Below, piece after piece: positions 51,700 through 62,912 of a stretch of 64,000 nucleotides of DNA (the stretch's first letter is position 1; every line of letters begins with the position of its first letter). The position numbers were made by a program, and so were the translations under genes. The notes beneath the pieces were generated by a model, which worked only from the letters and a program-made list of their open reading frames with translations, was not told where the DNA came from and did no database searches. The stretch covers positions 25,742,002-25,806,001 of the forward strand of contig NC_066837.1 in assembly GCF_001640805.2 (NCBI RefSeq). The letters are read 5' to 3'. The DNA comes from Lates calcarifer (taxonomy: Eukaryota; Chordata; Actinopteri; Centropomidae).

Positions 51700-52030
51700 G
51701 TGCAATATCAATATACAGTTCAATCTGTTTCTATGTATATAGTCCTGTGTATATTGTTTTTTGTTTAGATTTCTATAATATTGTCTTGTTTATATCTTGT
51801 TTGGTACTTTACTTGTATTTATTCCTTTTTCTATTTTTTACAATCCCTGCTGCTGCTGTAACAGTGTAAATTTCCCTACTGAAAATCAGATTCAGACTTT
51901 ATTGCCAAGTAAGTTTGCACATACAAGGAATTTGTCTTGGTACATTGGTGCTAAAGGACAATTATAATAAAAAGAAACAAGCAAAAAGCAAAAAACTGTG
52001 GGACTAATAAAGGATTATGTTATCTTATCT
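51700..52030 (+). mobile_element. Nested retroelement tails
   Basis: An outer 3' tail (ctgctgctgtaacagtgt then aaatttccctact) is interrupted by an inner insertion (51882-51994). The inner piece has gattcagactttattgcc at one end and an A-rich end at the other. The outer tail then resumes with gtgggactaataaaggatta. ACTG stands on both sides of the inner piece (51878-51881 and 51995-51998), consistent with a short target-site duplication. Confidence 0.6.
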
Positions 52031-53795
52031 TGTCACAGTGATAGTATGAAATGTAGTTGAAATATAGCCAGCAAAGCATGATGTCCACTCTAGCGGACAG
52101 ATGATTAATCATAATTTCCTCCTAATATAAAATCAGTGCTTGGAAATGTTAACAATGTTATTACTCCTTAGCTGTTACTTGATGTTGCCATTTCTTTATT
52201 TGTAGGGGTTTCCTTCTGTAGAAGGCTTGGCAAGATATTCCTGAGCTGCTCAGCATTTCTGGCCATCCGTCAGTCATCTTGGTTTTTATAAGTTTGTATT
52301 AGACTTACATCGACTGGCCAATGGGTGACAGTGTATGGAACAACACTCTAGCATCCAATTATGGTGGCTGATGTGCAATTCTACCATCAAAACCCATGCA
52401 TATACAAGAAAACTGCTTTTTAATAGTTGTCCACTGTAGTGACCACTGCGCGTGTTACACATGGGTTAATGAGTTGATTCACCTCTGGTGGCCTACACCC
52501 ACCTTTACCTTCCCATCAAACAATTCTGTATAATATACAGTAAATATGCTGGTTATATTTAGGGGTCCAAAGCAGGTTCAACCACTTATTAAATCCAAGG
52601 CTTCACTAATCTTTTCCACCATCAGTGTGAATGTTTGATTTGTGTGTTGATATACTTTTCCAGGCCAATGTACAGTAATTCTAGTTTGGCAAGTAAAGGT
52701 TTTTTTTGTTTGTTTGTTTTTTTAAATCAAGTTCCTGTCCTGTTTTGTTCCTGTTTCCCCAATCGTTTCAGTGGATGAGAGAGGGCTGATGTATGGAGAC
52801 TGGAGGGTTTAGTGAGGAATGAGATTAAGAAGGGACATTTATGAGATTACTGACAAAAAAGCAGCGTGGCAGGTAAGGCTTTCAGGATTACAGGGGGTGA
52901 TGTACATTATTATTATGTATACAAACATGTACAATTTAATGCAATGCAACTGCAGTAAATACTGAGAGAGAGAAGTGTTGACTCAGTTAGACCAAGACAT
53001 GGCAGCTAGTGTGTGTGTGAGCATGAGATCAATGGAGACCCTGATCTAATCAGCACCACAGCTCGCACTCTTGTCAGAATAAATGCAAGGGTCAGTGAAT
53101 GTATTTAACTCCATCATACTGGATTCACTAATGTGTGCTCTTTTCTAGGTTACCCATGTGATCCTGGTTAGTGCAGTGAAAGTTTTACAGCTCCACTGGT
53201 CATAATTAGACATCACCAATTCACCTTGCTCACCCAGGGAAGCAGAGGCATTTGGCAGCATGTTTGAATTCCACAGCAGAGGAGTTAAGCTGCACTACTG
53301 GTTGACACTGCTTTCAGGACTTGTGGAGAGTTTGTTCGTCATGGGTATTGTCTTTGGCTGGGCTTCTCTAGTGTTTGTCCTGAAAGGTGATGGATACTTT
53401 GCTGGCTACTGTGCCAACTCCACCAGGGATGAATTTTAATGCTTTACATGCAGGTATATATGAGTATATTGTATATGGAGAGATATGCACTCAAACACAG
53501 GCACTTTTAACATTCTGTCTGAATGCTGTGTAGAAATAAAATGAAAGCTAATATTTGTTTAGTGTGTGGTAGCTGACATGAGCTAAAAGTTGTTCAGCTG
53601 AAAGGCGAGTAAGGACAAATAAGCAATCAACACAAAACACTGCAGCTTATTCTGTTATTTCAGTGAAGCTATACGGTAGATCTGTTTTATTTTCCTGCAC
53701 TGTCTCCACTAGAGATCATTTAATCACAAGAATCCTATCTGCTGTTATAGGACTTAAAGTACATACTGTTTACTGTCTTTATTGTTTTAAACAGG

Positions 53796-53841
53796 ATGTG
53801 TGTGTGTGTGTGTATGTGTGTGTGTGTGTGTGTGTGGTGTG
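53796..53841. repeat. (TG)n microsatellite
   Basis: About 22 TG units with single interruptions, in intron 1 of the slc43a3 pseudogene, directly left of the Tc1-like relic. Confidence 0.9.
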
Positions 53842-53899
53842 TAGTTTAATGGACACAGTGGTGTTCTTTAGACATTACATGTACAGGGGCTGTCATGAC

Positions 53900-54637
53900 A
53901 TTCCATTCTGTATTAATATGGAGTTGCAGCTATAACAGCTTCTATTCTTCTGGGAAGGCTTTTTACAAGATTTTGGATGTGTCGGATATGTCGGAGTGTG
54001 TCGATGGGAATTTTTGCCCATTCATCTGGGTGAGCATTTGTTTGGTCAGACACTAATGTTGGATGAGAGGGCTTGGCTTCCAATCTCTGTTCTAGTTCAT
54101 CCTAAAGGTGTTCGATGAGTAGAGGTCAGGGCTCCATGCTGGCCAGTCAAGTTCTTCTACACCAAAGTCATCCAACCATGCCTTTATGGACCTTGCTTTG
54201 TGCACTGGGAGCACAGTCATGCTGGAACAGAAAAGGTTCCTTCCCCAAACTGTTCCCACAGAGTTGGATACATAGAATTGTCCAAAATGTCTTGTTAAGA
54301 TGGAGCATTAAGATTTCCCTTCACTGGAACTAAGGGGCCAAACCCAGAGAAACAACCCTATAATATTATCCCTCCTCCATCAAACTTTACAGTTGGTATT
54401 CAACACGCAAATACTTGTCCATCAGACTGCCAGATAGAGAAGCATGAATCGTCACTGGTGGCATCCTTTTACAGTGCCAGGCTCAAATTCAGTGAGCTCT
54501 TTAGAACGACCCATTCTTTCACAAATGTTAAAGGCAGACTGCATGGCTAGGTGCTTAATTTTGCACACCCTTGGCAATGGGCCTGAATGAAACACCTAAA
54601 TTCAATGATTGAGAGCTGTGGCCCATATAGTGTACCT
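53900..54637 (-). mobile_element. Internally deleted Tc1/mariner-like element
   Basis: On the minus strand the sequence follows a common fish Tc1-like transposase: FTNEWVVLKSSLNLSLAL-like start at the right end, a jump, then IWQSDGQV-type, FGDG-like, FQHDCAPSAQSKVH-like (CAPVHKA region) and SSTLDWPASMEP-like blocks toward the left. The middle of the gene, from just after the N-terminal HTH to before the second catalytic Asp region, is missing. The right end carries a TACACTATATGGGCCAC terminal motif. It sits in intron 1 of the slc43a3 pseudogene. Confidence 0.7.
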
Positions 54638-56944
54638 GATACACACCAAACTGTTTCCATATCTTCTTTTGTTTTATTCCTTCTTCCTTACAGATTGTAG
54701 CAGTCAGGATGAGCACTTTTCTCAGGTCATGTCTGTTGCTTCCATCCCCAACACAATAATACGCTTCCCCATTGGTTATATCTTTGACAGCTGTGGAACC
54801 ACAGCAACAAGGTTAATTTCAATGTGAGTACACCATCACGTGTCATGATAAATTGTGGTTTATTATGAAGTGTCATGTTTGTTTTGGGACTGTACAAGAT
54901 GTCAAAGGAAAGGAAAGAAGCAATTATTAACATTCAAAGTAAAGTCATATCTTCAGTACTGAAATAAAGGTGCAGATGATGCAAACCTGACAGGACAGAA
55001 TTTACCCATGAGTTGAAAACATGCTGCAGTTACTGTGACAGGGCTGCACAGTTTTTCAAGAATAAGCCGTTACAGCTTACAGAATTGCTAGGCAACCTAA
55101 GCTTTCTTCGAGTTAAAAAATCTCACAGTTTTTTTTATCACCTCTGCAGCCCCTTTCACTGCCATTACTTGCAGCACCCCCTGACAGAGCAGTCCATTAG
55201 CAAACCACTGACTCGCAGATCACAGTTCAAACACTGTGAACTCTACAGGACATGTTTACTTCAGGAAGTGAATTCAAAGTTTGAATAGATTATGTTTATG
55301 TAAGAGGTTTCTGTTTATCCAAGTGAGTGAAATCTCCCACCAGGAAACACTGGGTCATTTGTTGCCTCAAATTACTGATTATAACAAGGCTGCATCAGGA
55401 AGAATTAGTAGAATTTGACTTTTTCTCACCACTCAGTTCTGTCATTTCACACCTAAAAGGTCCTCAGTTCAGTTCAGTCACTGACTGAGGCCTGTTTACA
55501 TGGACTTTGCATGTTTGTCCACATTTGATTTTTCACACACTTCAAATAAAGATGTACCATATGTAAGGGGTCGGGAATAGTCCTGCCATTGCCCCTGACT
55601 GAAGCAACTGGTTTCAGAGAGGAGCTGGGTACTGTGCCGTGGCTGTTACAATGGCTGAAAATGCTGAGTTGGCCATTTTCACTCATAAATATGATCTTCC
55701 TGCAGATCTTTGTACATCACTGGCACATTGCTCATCACACTGTCAAATGCAGACATGTTGTTCTTTATAGTGTAGTTTTAGAGCTGAGACTGTACATCAG
55801 ACACACTCCCTTTATCTTTCTCTTCTCTCTCTTTCTTTCTGTTGCTGTACCCTGTTATATCATGTCACAACCCAATAATGTACATTACATGTGAGTGCAC
55901 AGGTTTACTTAAGGTAACTTGTCTCTTAAGATTGGGAACCTGTTTGACTCCTATCGCTCCACCATAATTACAATCTACAGTGGGGCTTATGATTCCTCTG
56001 CTGCTGTTCTTCTCATCATAAAGGTAATGCTCCTGAGCTGAAATATAGATTTAAGGGCTCTTGGAACCTCAACAAAAGTTTAAAAGGTGTACATTATCTC
56101 CTTTTGTTTGTCTGCCTATAGATGCAGCATGAAGGAGGAGTGTCTCTGCATACATCTTTTCTCTTCCTCACCTCGTGTAGTATAATCTATCTCTTCCATA
56201 CCTTCCTCTTGATGCCTAAAGGACATATCCCCTACCCACTGCAAGAGACATATACATATGGGTCAAAGCAAACTGCACCATCAATACTGATTTGAACCAT
56301 TAGTGTGTTTCTGCAGCAGGAGGATGGTACTCACTCACGCTGGTCTGCTGTGACAGGGTAAGCTGTTCTGTCCAGAGAAGAAAAAGGGGAGAGGAGGAAG
56401 ATGACAAGAACCAAGAACTGAAGGAGGAAGACATGGAGAAGAATGAAAAGGACGAGAGAGCAGCAGCTGAGATGTCTGACTTGCATTTGCTGAAAATACC
56501 ACTGCATGAGCCTGAGCAAGAGAGAGGTATGATCAAGTCAAGACTTGAGCTCTAAACTCTAGTTTATCCAGATCACATTGCAGGCAAATGAAGAGACTCG
56601 ACTGGAATCCACCCTAAATCTATGTTCTCTGGCTTTTGCCAAGTCCTACAAAGACTTCACAGTTCTGTTAATCATCTTTCTGTTTGCTTCTCAGGAGAAA
56701 GAGAGAAGCTGATCTGCGATCATCCTCTCTCACCCTCTTCCTCACCTCCCTGCAGTGTTTTATCTTCTGTGTGTGTTTCACCTGTCCTGTCCTCCCTCTG
56801 CAGTACCTTACCTTCATCCTGCAGGTTGTCAACAGCTCCTTCTTCTACGGAGGCCACCAAGCCTTCACCTTCTAGAGGTGGTAACATTAATAATAGTTAG
56901 TCAATATCTGTAAAGTATTGTCAATCAATGGTGCTGTGACTTTT

Positions 56945-56970
56945 TCTTTTTTTTTTTTTTTTTTTTTTAG
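56945..56970. repeat. Poly-T tract
   Basis: A T run of about 24 residues with single C interruptions lies just after the last recognisable slc43a3 pseudogene exon. It could be the reverse-oriented poly-A of a retroposed copy; no body is recognisable. Confidence 0.7.
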
Positions 56971-57354
56971 TTTGTTTGTTTACACTGTAGTTACAGATTT
57001 TGCCCTTAAATGACACTGGACATTCTAGATCAGATGATCATGTACTGTGCCTAACTGTAAGGTATGACTGATGTACTCTCATTGCCTGGACCAGAAATAG
57101 AGAGGCAACACAAAAAACATTTAAATATCAGAATGAAAAGTGAATGTAACAAGCAACCATAAAACTGTGCATTACTGAAACCAAAGATGTTTTTTGTATT
57201 GATTGTTTGAATGCAAAATGATTTGCTGTGTAATACAGAAATAGAAATAGCTTCTAGGGTTATGGTTGGATGAGAGAATCATTTCAAGCTCATCTCTTGC
57301 TTGATAGAAGTACAACAAACATGATACACAATTCAAAATTACAGTAATATTCTT

Positions 57355-57600
57355 CAGGCTACTGCCACTTTATTGGTATCAAAGGAGATGAAATGGCAGA
57401 TAAGGTTGCAAAGGAGACCACAAACACAGTGGTTTTACAGAGTTCAAGGAAAAGTGGGAGAAAGGAGGTGAGCAGGGAAGACTGGGAGAGGTGAGGAAAT
57501 AATAACAATGCTTAGATTTGGACACAGGGGAGTGAACAGTAGTACATGTTACGCTCCACTGTCAGAACGATTAAAAACCTCAGAAAGATGGAAGCACGTG
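57355..57600 (+). mobile_element. LINE ORF2 RNase H fragment
   Basis: A frame reads CHFIGIKGDEMADKVAKETT, which matches the end of the RNase H domain of I-like LINEs (pattern H.GI.GNE.AD..AKE, with the last catalytic Asp). About 100 bases on, LRFGHRGVNSS resembles the RL.HTG.N....G conserved tail that follows RNase H. Stops separate the blocks, so it is a fossil. Confidence 0.65.
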
Positions 57601-57809
57601 AAGTACATGTGTATAAATAAGTACATAAGTACAAATTTGTGTGTGTGTACAAGAGAGTGTCTTAAATAATGTTACATTCACATTCCATACAATAATCAAT
57701 ACAATAGTCAATAATCATTGAATAAGAAGAATTAGTTTTTAGATACAGTGGTCACATGAGTGGACATTAGTCAGGACAAGCCATGTCACTTACGGAACAA
57801 CAAACTAAC

Positions 57810-59690
57810 GCTACGTTTCACACTCAGTTGTCCTCCATCATGGAGAGACTGCAGAGATCATCCAGCTGATGTGTGAGTACTGTGCTGTCCTCCAGGAGCT
57901 GAGCAGGGAGAAACAGCAGTGTCCTCCCATTAACAACTTCAATCAGGAGCCTCAGGATGGTAAGATGTGTAGAGACGTAGGCCCATAGGAAAAAGCCACC
58001 ATGACCCACATCCCAACCTAAAGCCTACAAGCATGTCTTATTCAGACCTGCATGTGTGTAAGGTGCCTGCCAGTTTGGGCTGTGTTTCCACCACCTCCAC
58101 CTGCACCACAGTAAATTTTAGACAAGCCTCGTTTCTCTGTTCTGTGCTAGCCCTTATTGACCCTCCACTCTACACAGCAGTCCCATCATTTCCCTGCACA
58201 CCCAGCAACCAGTCAGTGCTGTAGTGCAGTAACAATGCTGCTGTCCTGGACAGGTCTCCCTTGGTAAAAAGAGGATCTTTCCTGGTTAAGGGTAAAATAA
58301 ATGAGTTGTTGGTTTATAGATTAGTCATTTGAGAGAAACTTAATTTGTTCTATTGGTCACTGATTAATCTCTTAAGTCATTTTTATGCAAAAATGATAAA
58401 AGTTCACTGGCACCAGCTTCTAAAATGTGAATTTGCCAGTTTCTCAATTCAGCATGTTTGTGTTTGTGACTATTTTGTTTGTGTTTTTCACAGTTTGGGT
58501 GGTTTCTTCTTCTTTTTCCTTGGTTGTCATGGATTTTGTTTACTTACACGTGCTGTTTTTTTTTTTTTTTTTTTACAAAGCCATGTGCTTCTGCTCCATG
58601 TGTCTGTGTCTCCACCCCTTACCTTATTCTTTAGCTGGTCACTGTCCAACTTATTTTGTGACATTTTATAGACTAAACAATCCTGTGATATTATCTTGCA
58701 TCTAAATCAGATTAATGGACCTATAATATTATATATTATATAATATTACTTCATCAGATAAAGAGGTATCAAAAAGGTATGATCAGGTACCTCTGTGTTG
58801 GAAAGGGATTATTCCATAGCAAGTCTTTGGGAAGCAGATATACTGCTGTTAACTGCAGATCTCAGACTGAATATTTGACAGGCAAAAGGTTTCTTCTAAT
58901 CAGGAAGGTTTGCACTTCACTGGTTGTGTTTGGTGTGATATTGGTATGATAATGTCATTAAAAATGTCATCTCAGTATTTGCTGTGTAGTGCAGAGTTTC
59001 ATTCATTGTGCGTTCATTCCCCATTTTTTTAGGAAACAGTGGCGAAGTACCCTGGATGCAGTCTGATCAGATGGAGACCAAGACACGATGGAGGAATGAA
59101 GAGGCTAATCTAACTGATGCGGGGTGTCATATTAAAAGAGAGGCAGAAAATTCAGGCCTCTACACCCCAGGTGAGATAATAGATCAGGGTTTTGAGTTCC
59201 AGATGTACACGGACTCTGGAGCATTCCCTCCGGGCAATACTCTGCCTGATACCCCAGTACTCACATGTTATAGCAGCTCACCAGAAACACATCAAGAACA
59301 TTGGACAAGTGTGATTTATCCTCACATGGGCAGCTCGCTGCAGATGGTGACACATCCAGTTACCAAGGAAACCAGTTTGAAAATCAAGGTAGAGGCAGTG
59401 ATAATGTAGCTCTCAGGGCCAGTCGAGCAACTGGACGTTCCAGGTACATGTGTGACTACTGTGGGAAGGGCTTCCCTTTCCTGAGCATGATGAAAGGCTA
59501 GGGGCACACACACACACACAGGGGAGAGGACTCAGGTCTGTGGACAGTGCAGGATAAGCTTTATCAGACAGAGTCACCTGAGGGCGCCATGAGCTGCTGC
59601 AGTCAGGTATCAGGCCATTTACCTGCCAGATCTGAAGTTTTCCTGTAGCGCACACCTCAGCACACTCATGAAGACGTACTGCAGGTAAAC
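57810..59690 (+). pseudogene. C2H2 zinc-finger protein pseudogene
   Basis: The 5' exon (about 57815-57962) has the fish ZNF leader FHTQLSSIMERL. It then changes frame to AEIIQLMCEYCAVLQELSRE, showing a small deletion. The second exon (about 59032-59690) encodes an acidic linker, shifts frame near 59290-59400, and reaches a finger YMCDYCGKGFPFLSMMKG whose next codon is TAG, where the first zinc-binding His should be. Remnants of a second finger (RQSHLR) and of FTCQI and LSTLMKT follow, broken by stops and CA repeats. The parent gene belongs to the large teleost ZNF expansion; no specific orthologue can be named. Confidence 0.8.
58557..58574. repeat. Poly-T tract
   Basis: A run of about 18 T residues in the presumed intron of the zinc-finger pseudogene. 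Confidence 0.85.
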
Positions 59691-59773
59691 AGGAAAGACA
59701 ACTGGATTTTTTCAGATTTCAGTTTTTGATTTTTAGTACATTTAGTTTAAGGTTATAAAAATGTTGGGGTTTT

Positions 59774-59812
<39 letters not shown>
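59774..59812. repeat. (GTT)n microsatellite
   Basis: About 12 uninterrupted GTT units just after the zinc-finger pseudogene. Confidence 0.95.
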
Positions 59813-60054
59813 TGTTTTTTTGCTTTGTAATTATGCATATTGAGTATAGATTGAGGGGCAAAAATGGCAATTTTATCCATTTGAAATTTAATCTGCAATC
59901 AAAATAAAGAATGCAATCGAAGAGTTTAGTTATTGAATATTTTATGAAGGGAATATATTCTGTTGTGTTGTGGTGTCGTATGGATCATTCTCACTCCACC
60001 AAACTTCTAGCAGTGATAGAATACACTATGTTATCATTAATAATATTAAATAAG

Positions 60055-60320
60055 ACGATTGACACCACTCATTTCCATATGCTAAATATGAAGCTACAGC
60101 TAAGAGCTGGTTAACTGGCTAGGCTAACAGTTTCCTCCTGTTTCCATTCTCTGGGGTAAGCTAAGATAACTAGGTACTAGCAGTAGCATCAAAGAGTGTT
60201 ATCTGTTTTCTCATCTGCTGGTTAGTAAGTATTAGCATGAAAGTGAGAAAGTGTATTTCTGAAAATGTCAAACTACATAAGCATGAAAATGCTATGTAGT
60301 GATAGTTAAAGCCGTGTTAC
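60055..60320. repeat. Dispersed teleost repeat with 'gctaagctaa' words
   Basis: 'ccatatgctaaatatgaagc', 'aggctaacagtttcctcctg' and 'tgtatttctgaaaatgtcaa' follow the order of a highly repeated fish element. It ends beside a 'gtggccactagggggc' word that is itself common in fish repeats. Noncoding. Confidence 0.5.
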
Positions 60321-60324
60321 TTCA

Positions 60325-61060
60325 TATGTGGCCACTAGGGGGCTGAAGAACTTCAAAACAAGTGTCATCTTCACAGCTTTATAAAGTTATTTTGGCTATA
60401 ACACTAATATTGTATATAAATAATCATATACTAATTTATTATGTATAACTAATTATATTTATTATTATTTCAGACTTATTTTAGATATGACTCTCTACGT
60501 CAGAAAATATCTTGTAGTTTTTTTCTTTACATAAAATTACAAGTTGAACACCTCAAACTTTTTGCCCCTTATTTTTTCTTCTTTTTTCTACTAATGCCCT
60601 CTTTATCCATAGACTGTATTTATGCCATTGTGCCAGTGCCATTTACAGTATGTCCAGCTTTGCCACAATTAGTGGCATAGATGAACATACTGTAAATCAC
60701 AAGGAAGCCATTCATATTTGCACAGATCTATTGTTACATGATGATGTAAGTTCATTAAGAGAGTAATCTCAAAAAAGGACAAATTCCAAATGTACAAAAC
60801 CCCACCACAATGACTGCAGTTTTTCTTACGGTATCATTATAAAGACACTGAGTTGGCAGCATGACAACAGAAAATCAGTACATAGCAGCTCTACTTTGTC
60901 TCCAGTTAAAAGGACCGAATGGTTAGAATTAAAATGCTGTTATATTCGTGTAGGCTAAGTAACAGAAAATCCCAAAGATTAGCCGATTAAACTGTTAATG
61001 AGAATTACAATAGAGACCCATATGTTAATGTGGTTTCCCGCGCCTGTGCCCACCTGTTGC
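60325..61060. other. Intergenic sequence upstream of intact slc43a3
   Basis: AT-rich sequence with no supported exon. A self-complementary pair is present: 'tttacagtatgtccagctt' near 60642 and 'acatactgtaaatcaca' near 60684. This is probably a small hairpin of repeat origin. Confidence 0.4.
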
Positions 61061-61215
61061 GATTGTAACGGGACCTCAGACAGACGGGCAGAGAGAGAGA
61101 GTGAGGCGCAGCTCTGCATGGTAGACACACTGCGGCTCGGTGAGAGGAGCATCGCTGTCCTGCAGAGTCCCTGCACAAGAGGTCTGTAACGTTTGGATCA
61201 CCTGGAAATAGCAAG
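61060..61215 (+). other. slc43a3: Candidate 5' UTR exon 1 of intact slc43a3
   Basis: A short CpG-richer block ends in a good donor (AGCAAG|gtaaac at 61215/61216). It stands upstream of the coding exon and is followed by a 1.7-kb intron to an acceptor at 62911-62912. The 5' limit is a guess. Confidence 0.4.
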
Positions 61216-62912
61216 GTAAACATCATTTCACTGCTAGATTATAAAGTGCAGCAGGTGTTGGCGGAATGAAGCGTGGTAAAGGAGCTGAGATGAGTTCATT
61301 CATCGTCTCATATCGTCATACTGTATTTCGCTACCTGTACAAATAGATATGACATATAAAATGTCCACTCATGTTGTGTTAAACGGTATATGGTATTTAA
61401 AATGTAACCGTTTTACATTTTAAGGACCCAGTTTATGTTAGCGTTGTGTCCACGTCGTGCCATGTGTGGTTACGTATAGATTAAGTGAACTAATCTGGAT
61501 TACAGTCAGCACCGCCTGGCGATAACTGCTGCACTGTCTATCATTATGTCTCCCGTCCTCATGTTGTAGAGTGAGTCCAACATGAGACCAAAAGACATCA
61601 GGAACATCCGATCGTTCAGTAAAGGGTTTGAGGTATATACTTATATACCTCTAAGTTTGAGGTATATAAGTAGTCCTTTATTTTAAGCACCGAAATGTAG
61701 AAGTAAAAGAAAGAACTCATAAGAAGTCTGTTAAAGTAAAAGTACAGAAATATATTAAGCAAAATGTAATTAAAGTGTGAAAAATAAACCTATTTGATAT
61801 TCAAGAGTGATCGCTTTCAGAGTTTTTTATATTACATTTATATTTTTTTATGATTACTGGTTAAGTGTTGAGATTATTGTTACTAATTCATCAATAGCAT
61901 TTAGATGTCAGTGTCAGTCACACTTGGTCAGTGTGAAGCTGCTATTTTTTATTTTATTTTATTTTATTTATTTTCAAGTATAGATTGCATTTCACTTGTT
62001 AAATAAAATGCATTCCTAGTTGTATATAAAACCTGAGTCTGCCCAGTAACTTACAGTAACAAGTAAAAATAGCTGTCAGATAAGTACAGTGGAGTACAAA
62101 GTGCAATATTTTCCTCAAAGTACCTGAAAATTTAAGTAAATATCCTTAGTTACTTTCCACCACACAGACAAAACTGGCTCAATTAATTAATACAAATGAG
62201 TGATTATTAATGTTACCAGGCGAAACTTTTGAAATTTTAAGAATGCATGAGTGACTGTGTTTATAGAAGATATTCCTGCCAAATAAAGTTTCATTTGAAG
62301 CTATTTGACTGTGGTCTTACTGTTTAGAATTTAAATATGCTCTCATATCCCAGTATCCAAGGTGTCTCATTAAAGGTGAAGTTTTGGCTTCACTTTTAAT
62401 GAAGCACCTTGGAAGTTACCAGAATGAGCACAGTCATTAACGTTGATGGATTTTAGTTTGCATGAAAGCCAAACAGTGTGACACCCCACATTATCACAAC
62501 TGTCTTCAAGACACACCAGAGGACAAAGTAACTCTTCTTATCATATACTGTGGCAGGCTTTATGGTTTTCTCCCTCCAAGGTCTCGAGATGTAAAGGACT
62601 TGTTTGGAATCATCTTCACTTTACGAAACCCATACAACTTTTTATGCCACCAAATATTGTACTAAACCAATGCAATATTTACCCTTTATCATTCTTTAGA
62701 AAGACAGTAAAATGGCTGTACAAACTGAGAACTGTAGGATATAAGTTGATTGATTGAGGGCAGTATGTGTTTAATCCATTTAAAATGCTACAGAGATGCT
62801 GCTCAGTCCTGTATCATCCATTGTGTAAGTGTGGAATAATACTCAACAATAATACTGTACTGTTGGGGCTGTAACTGAAAGACATCTGTTCTGTTTTTGT
62901 TCTGTATTGTAG
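61216..62912. other. Presumed 5' UTR intron of slc43a3 with repeats
   Basis: No coding exon is seen. From about 61660 to 62160 it carries words of the aagtac-rich fish repeat family (gtaaaagtacagaaatatat, gtacctgaaaatttaagtaa), plus TTTTA pentamers at 61948-61972. A 23-base region near 62355-62412 is an imperfect palindrome (caaggtgtctcattaaaggt against tttaatgaagcaccttgg). Confidence 0.4.

Larger units (their letters stand above)
49790..53259. other. Intergenic interval between ctnnd1 and slc43a3 loci
   Basis: I see no coding exon in this AT-rich 3.5 kb. It contains the dispersed repeat at 50205-50800 and the nested retroelement tails at 51700-52030. The last few hundred bases should include the 5' UTR of the slc43a3 pseudogene. 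Confidence 0.5.
53260..56875 (+). pseudogene. slc43a3: Decayed slc43a3-type nucleobase transporter
   Basis: SLC43A3 (ENBT1) is a 12-pass facilitative carrier of purine nucleobases. Recognisable exons are: 53260-53446 (start MFEFHSRGVKLHYWLTLLSG, TM1), 54694-54823 (DCSSQDEHFSQVMS, GYIFDSCGTTATRLIS), 55706-55766 (TM2 start, LYITGTLLITLSNADM), 55931-56023 ([20 protein letters not shown]), 56122-56262 (TFLLMPKGHIPYPL), 56376-56526 (charged central loop) and about 56696-56875 (LPLQYLTFILQVVNSSFFYG). Lesions: an in-frame TAA in exon 1 that disappears if one T of a tttt run is removed; TAG soon after LFFIV in exon 3; absence of the exons for the TM7-8 region, where only about 170 bp separate the flanking exons; a TAG straight after GGHQAFTF; and no trace of the last exons. 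It could still be transcribed, but cannot encode a carrier. Confidence 0.85.

Noticed and set aside
54115..54333. 72-residue plus-strand frame in the slc43a3 pseudogene intron
   Set aside because: It is antisense to the Tc1-like transposase relic, and the protein it reads is an artefact.
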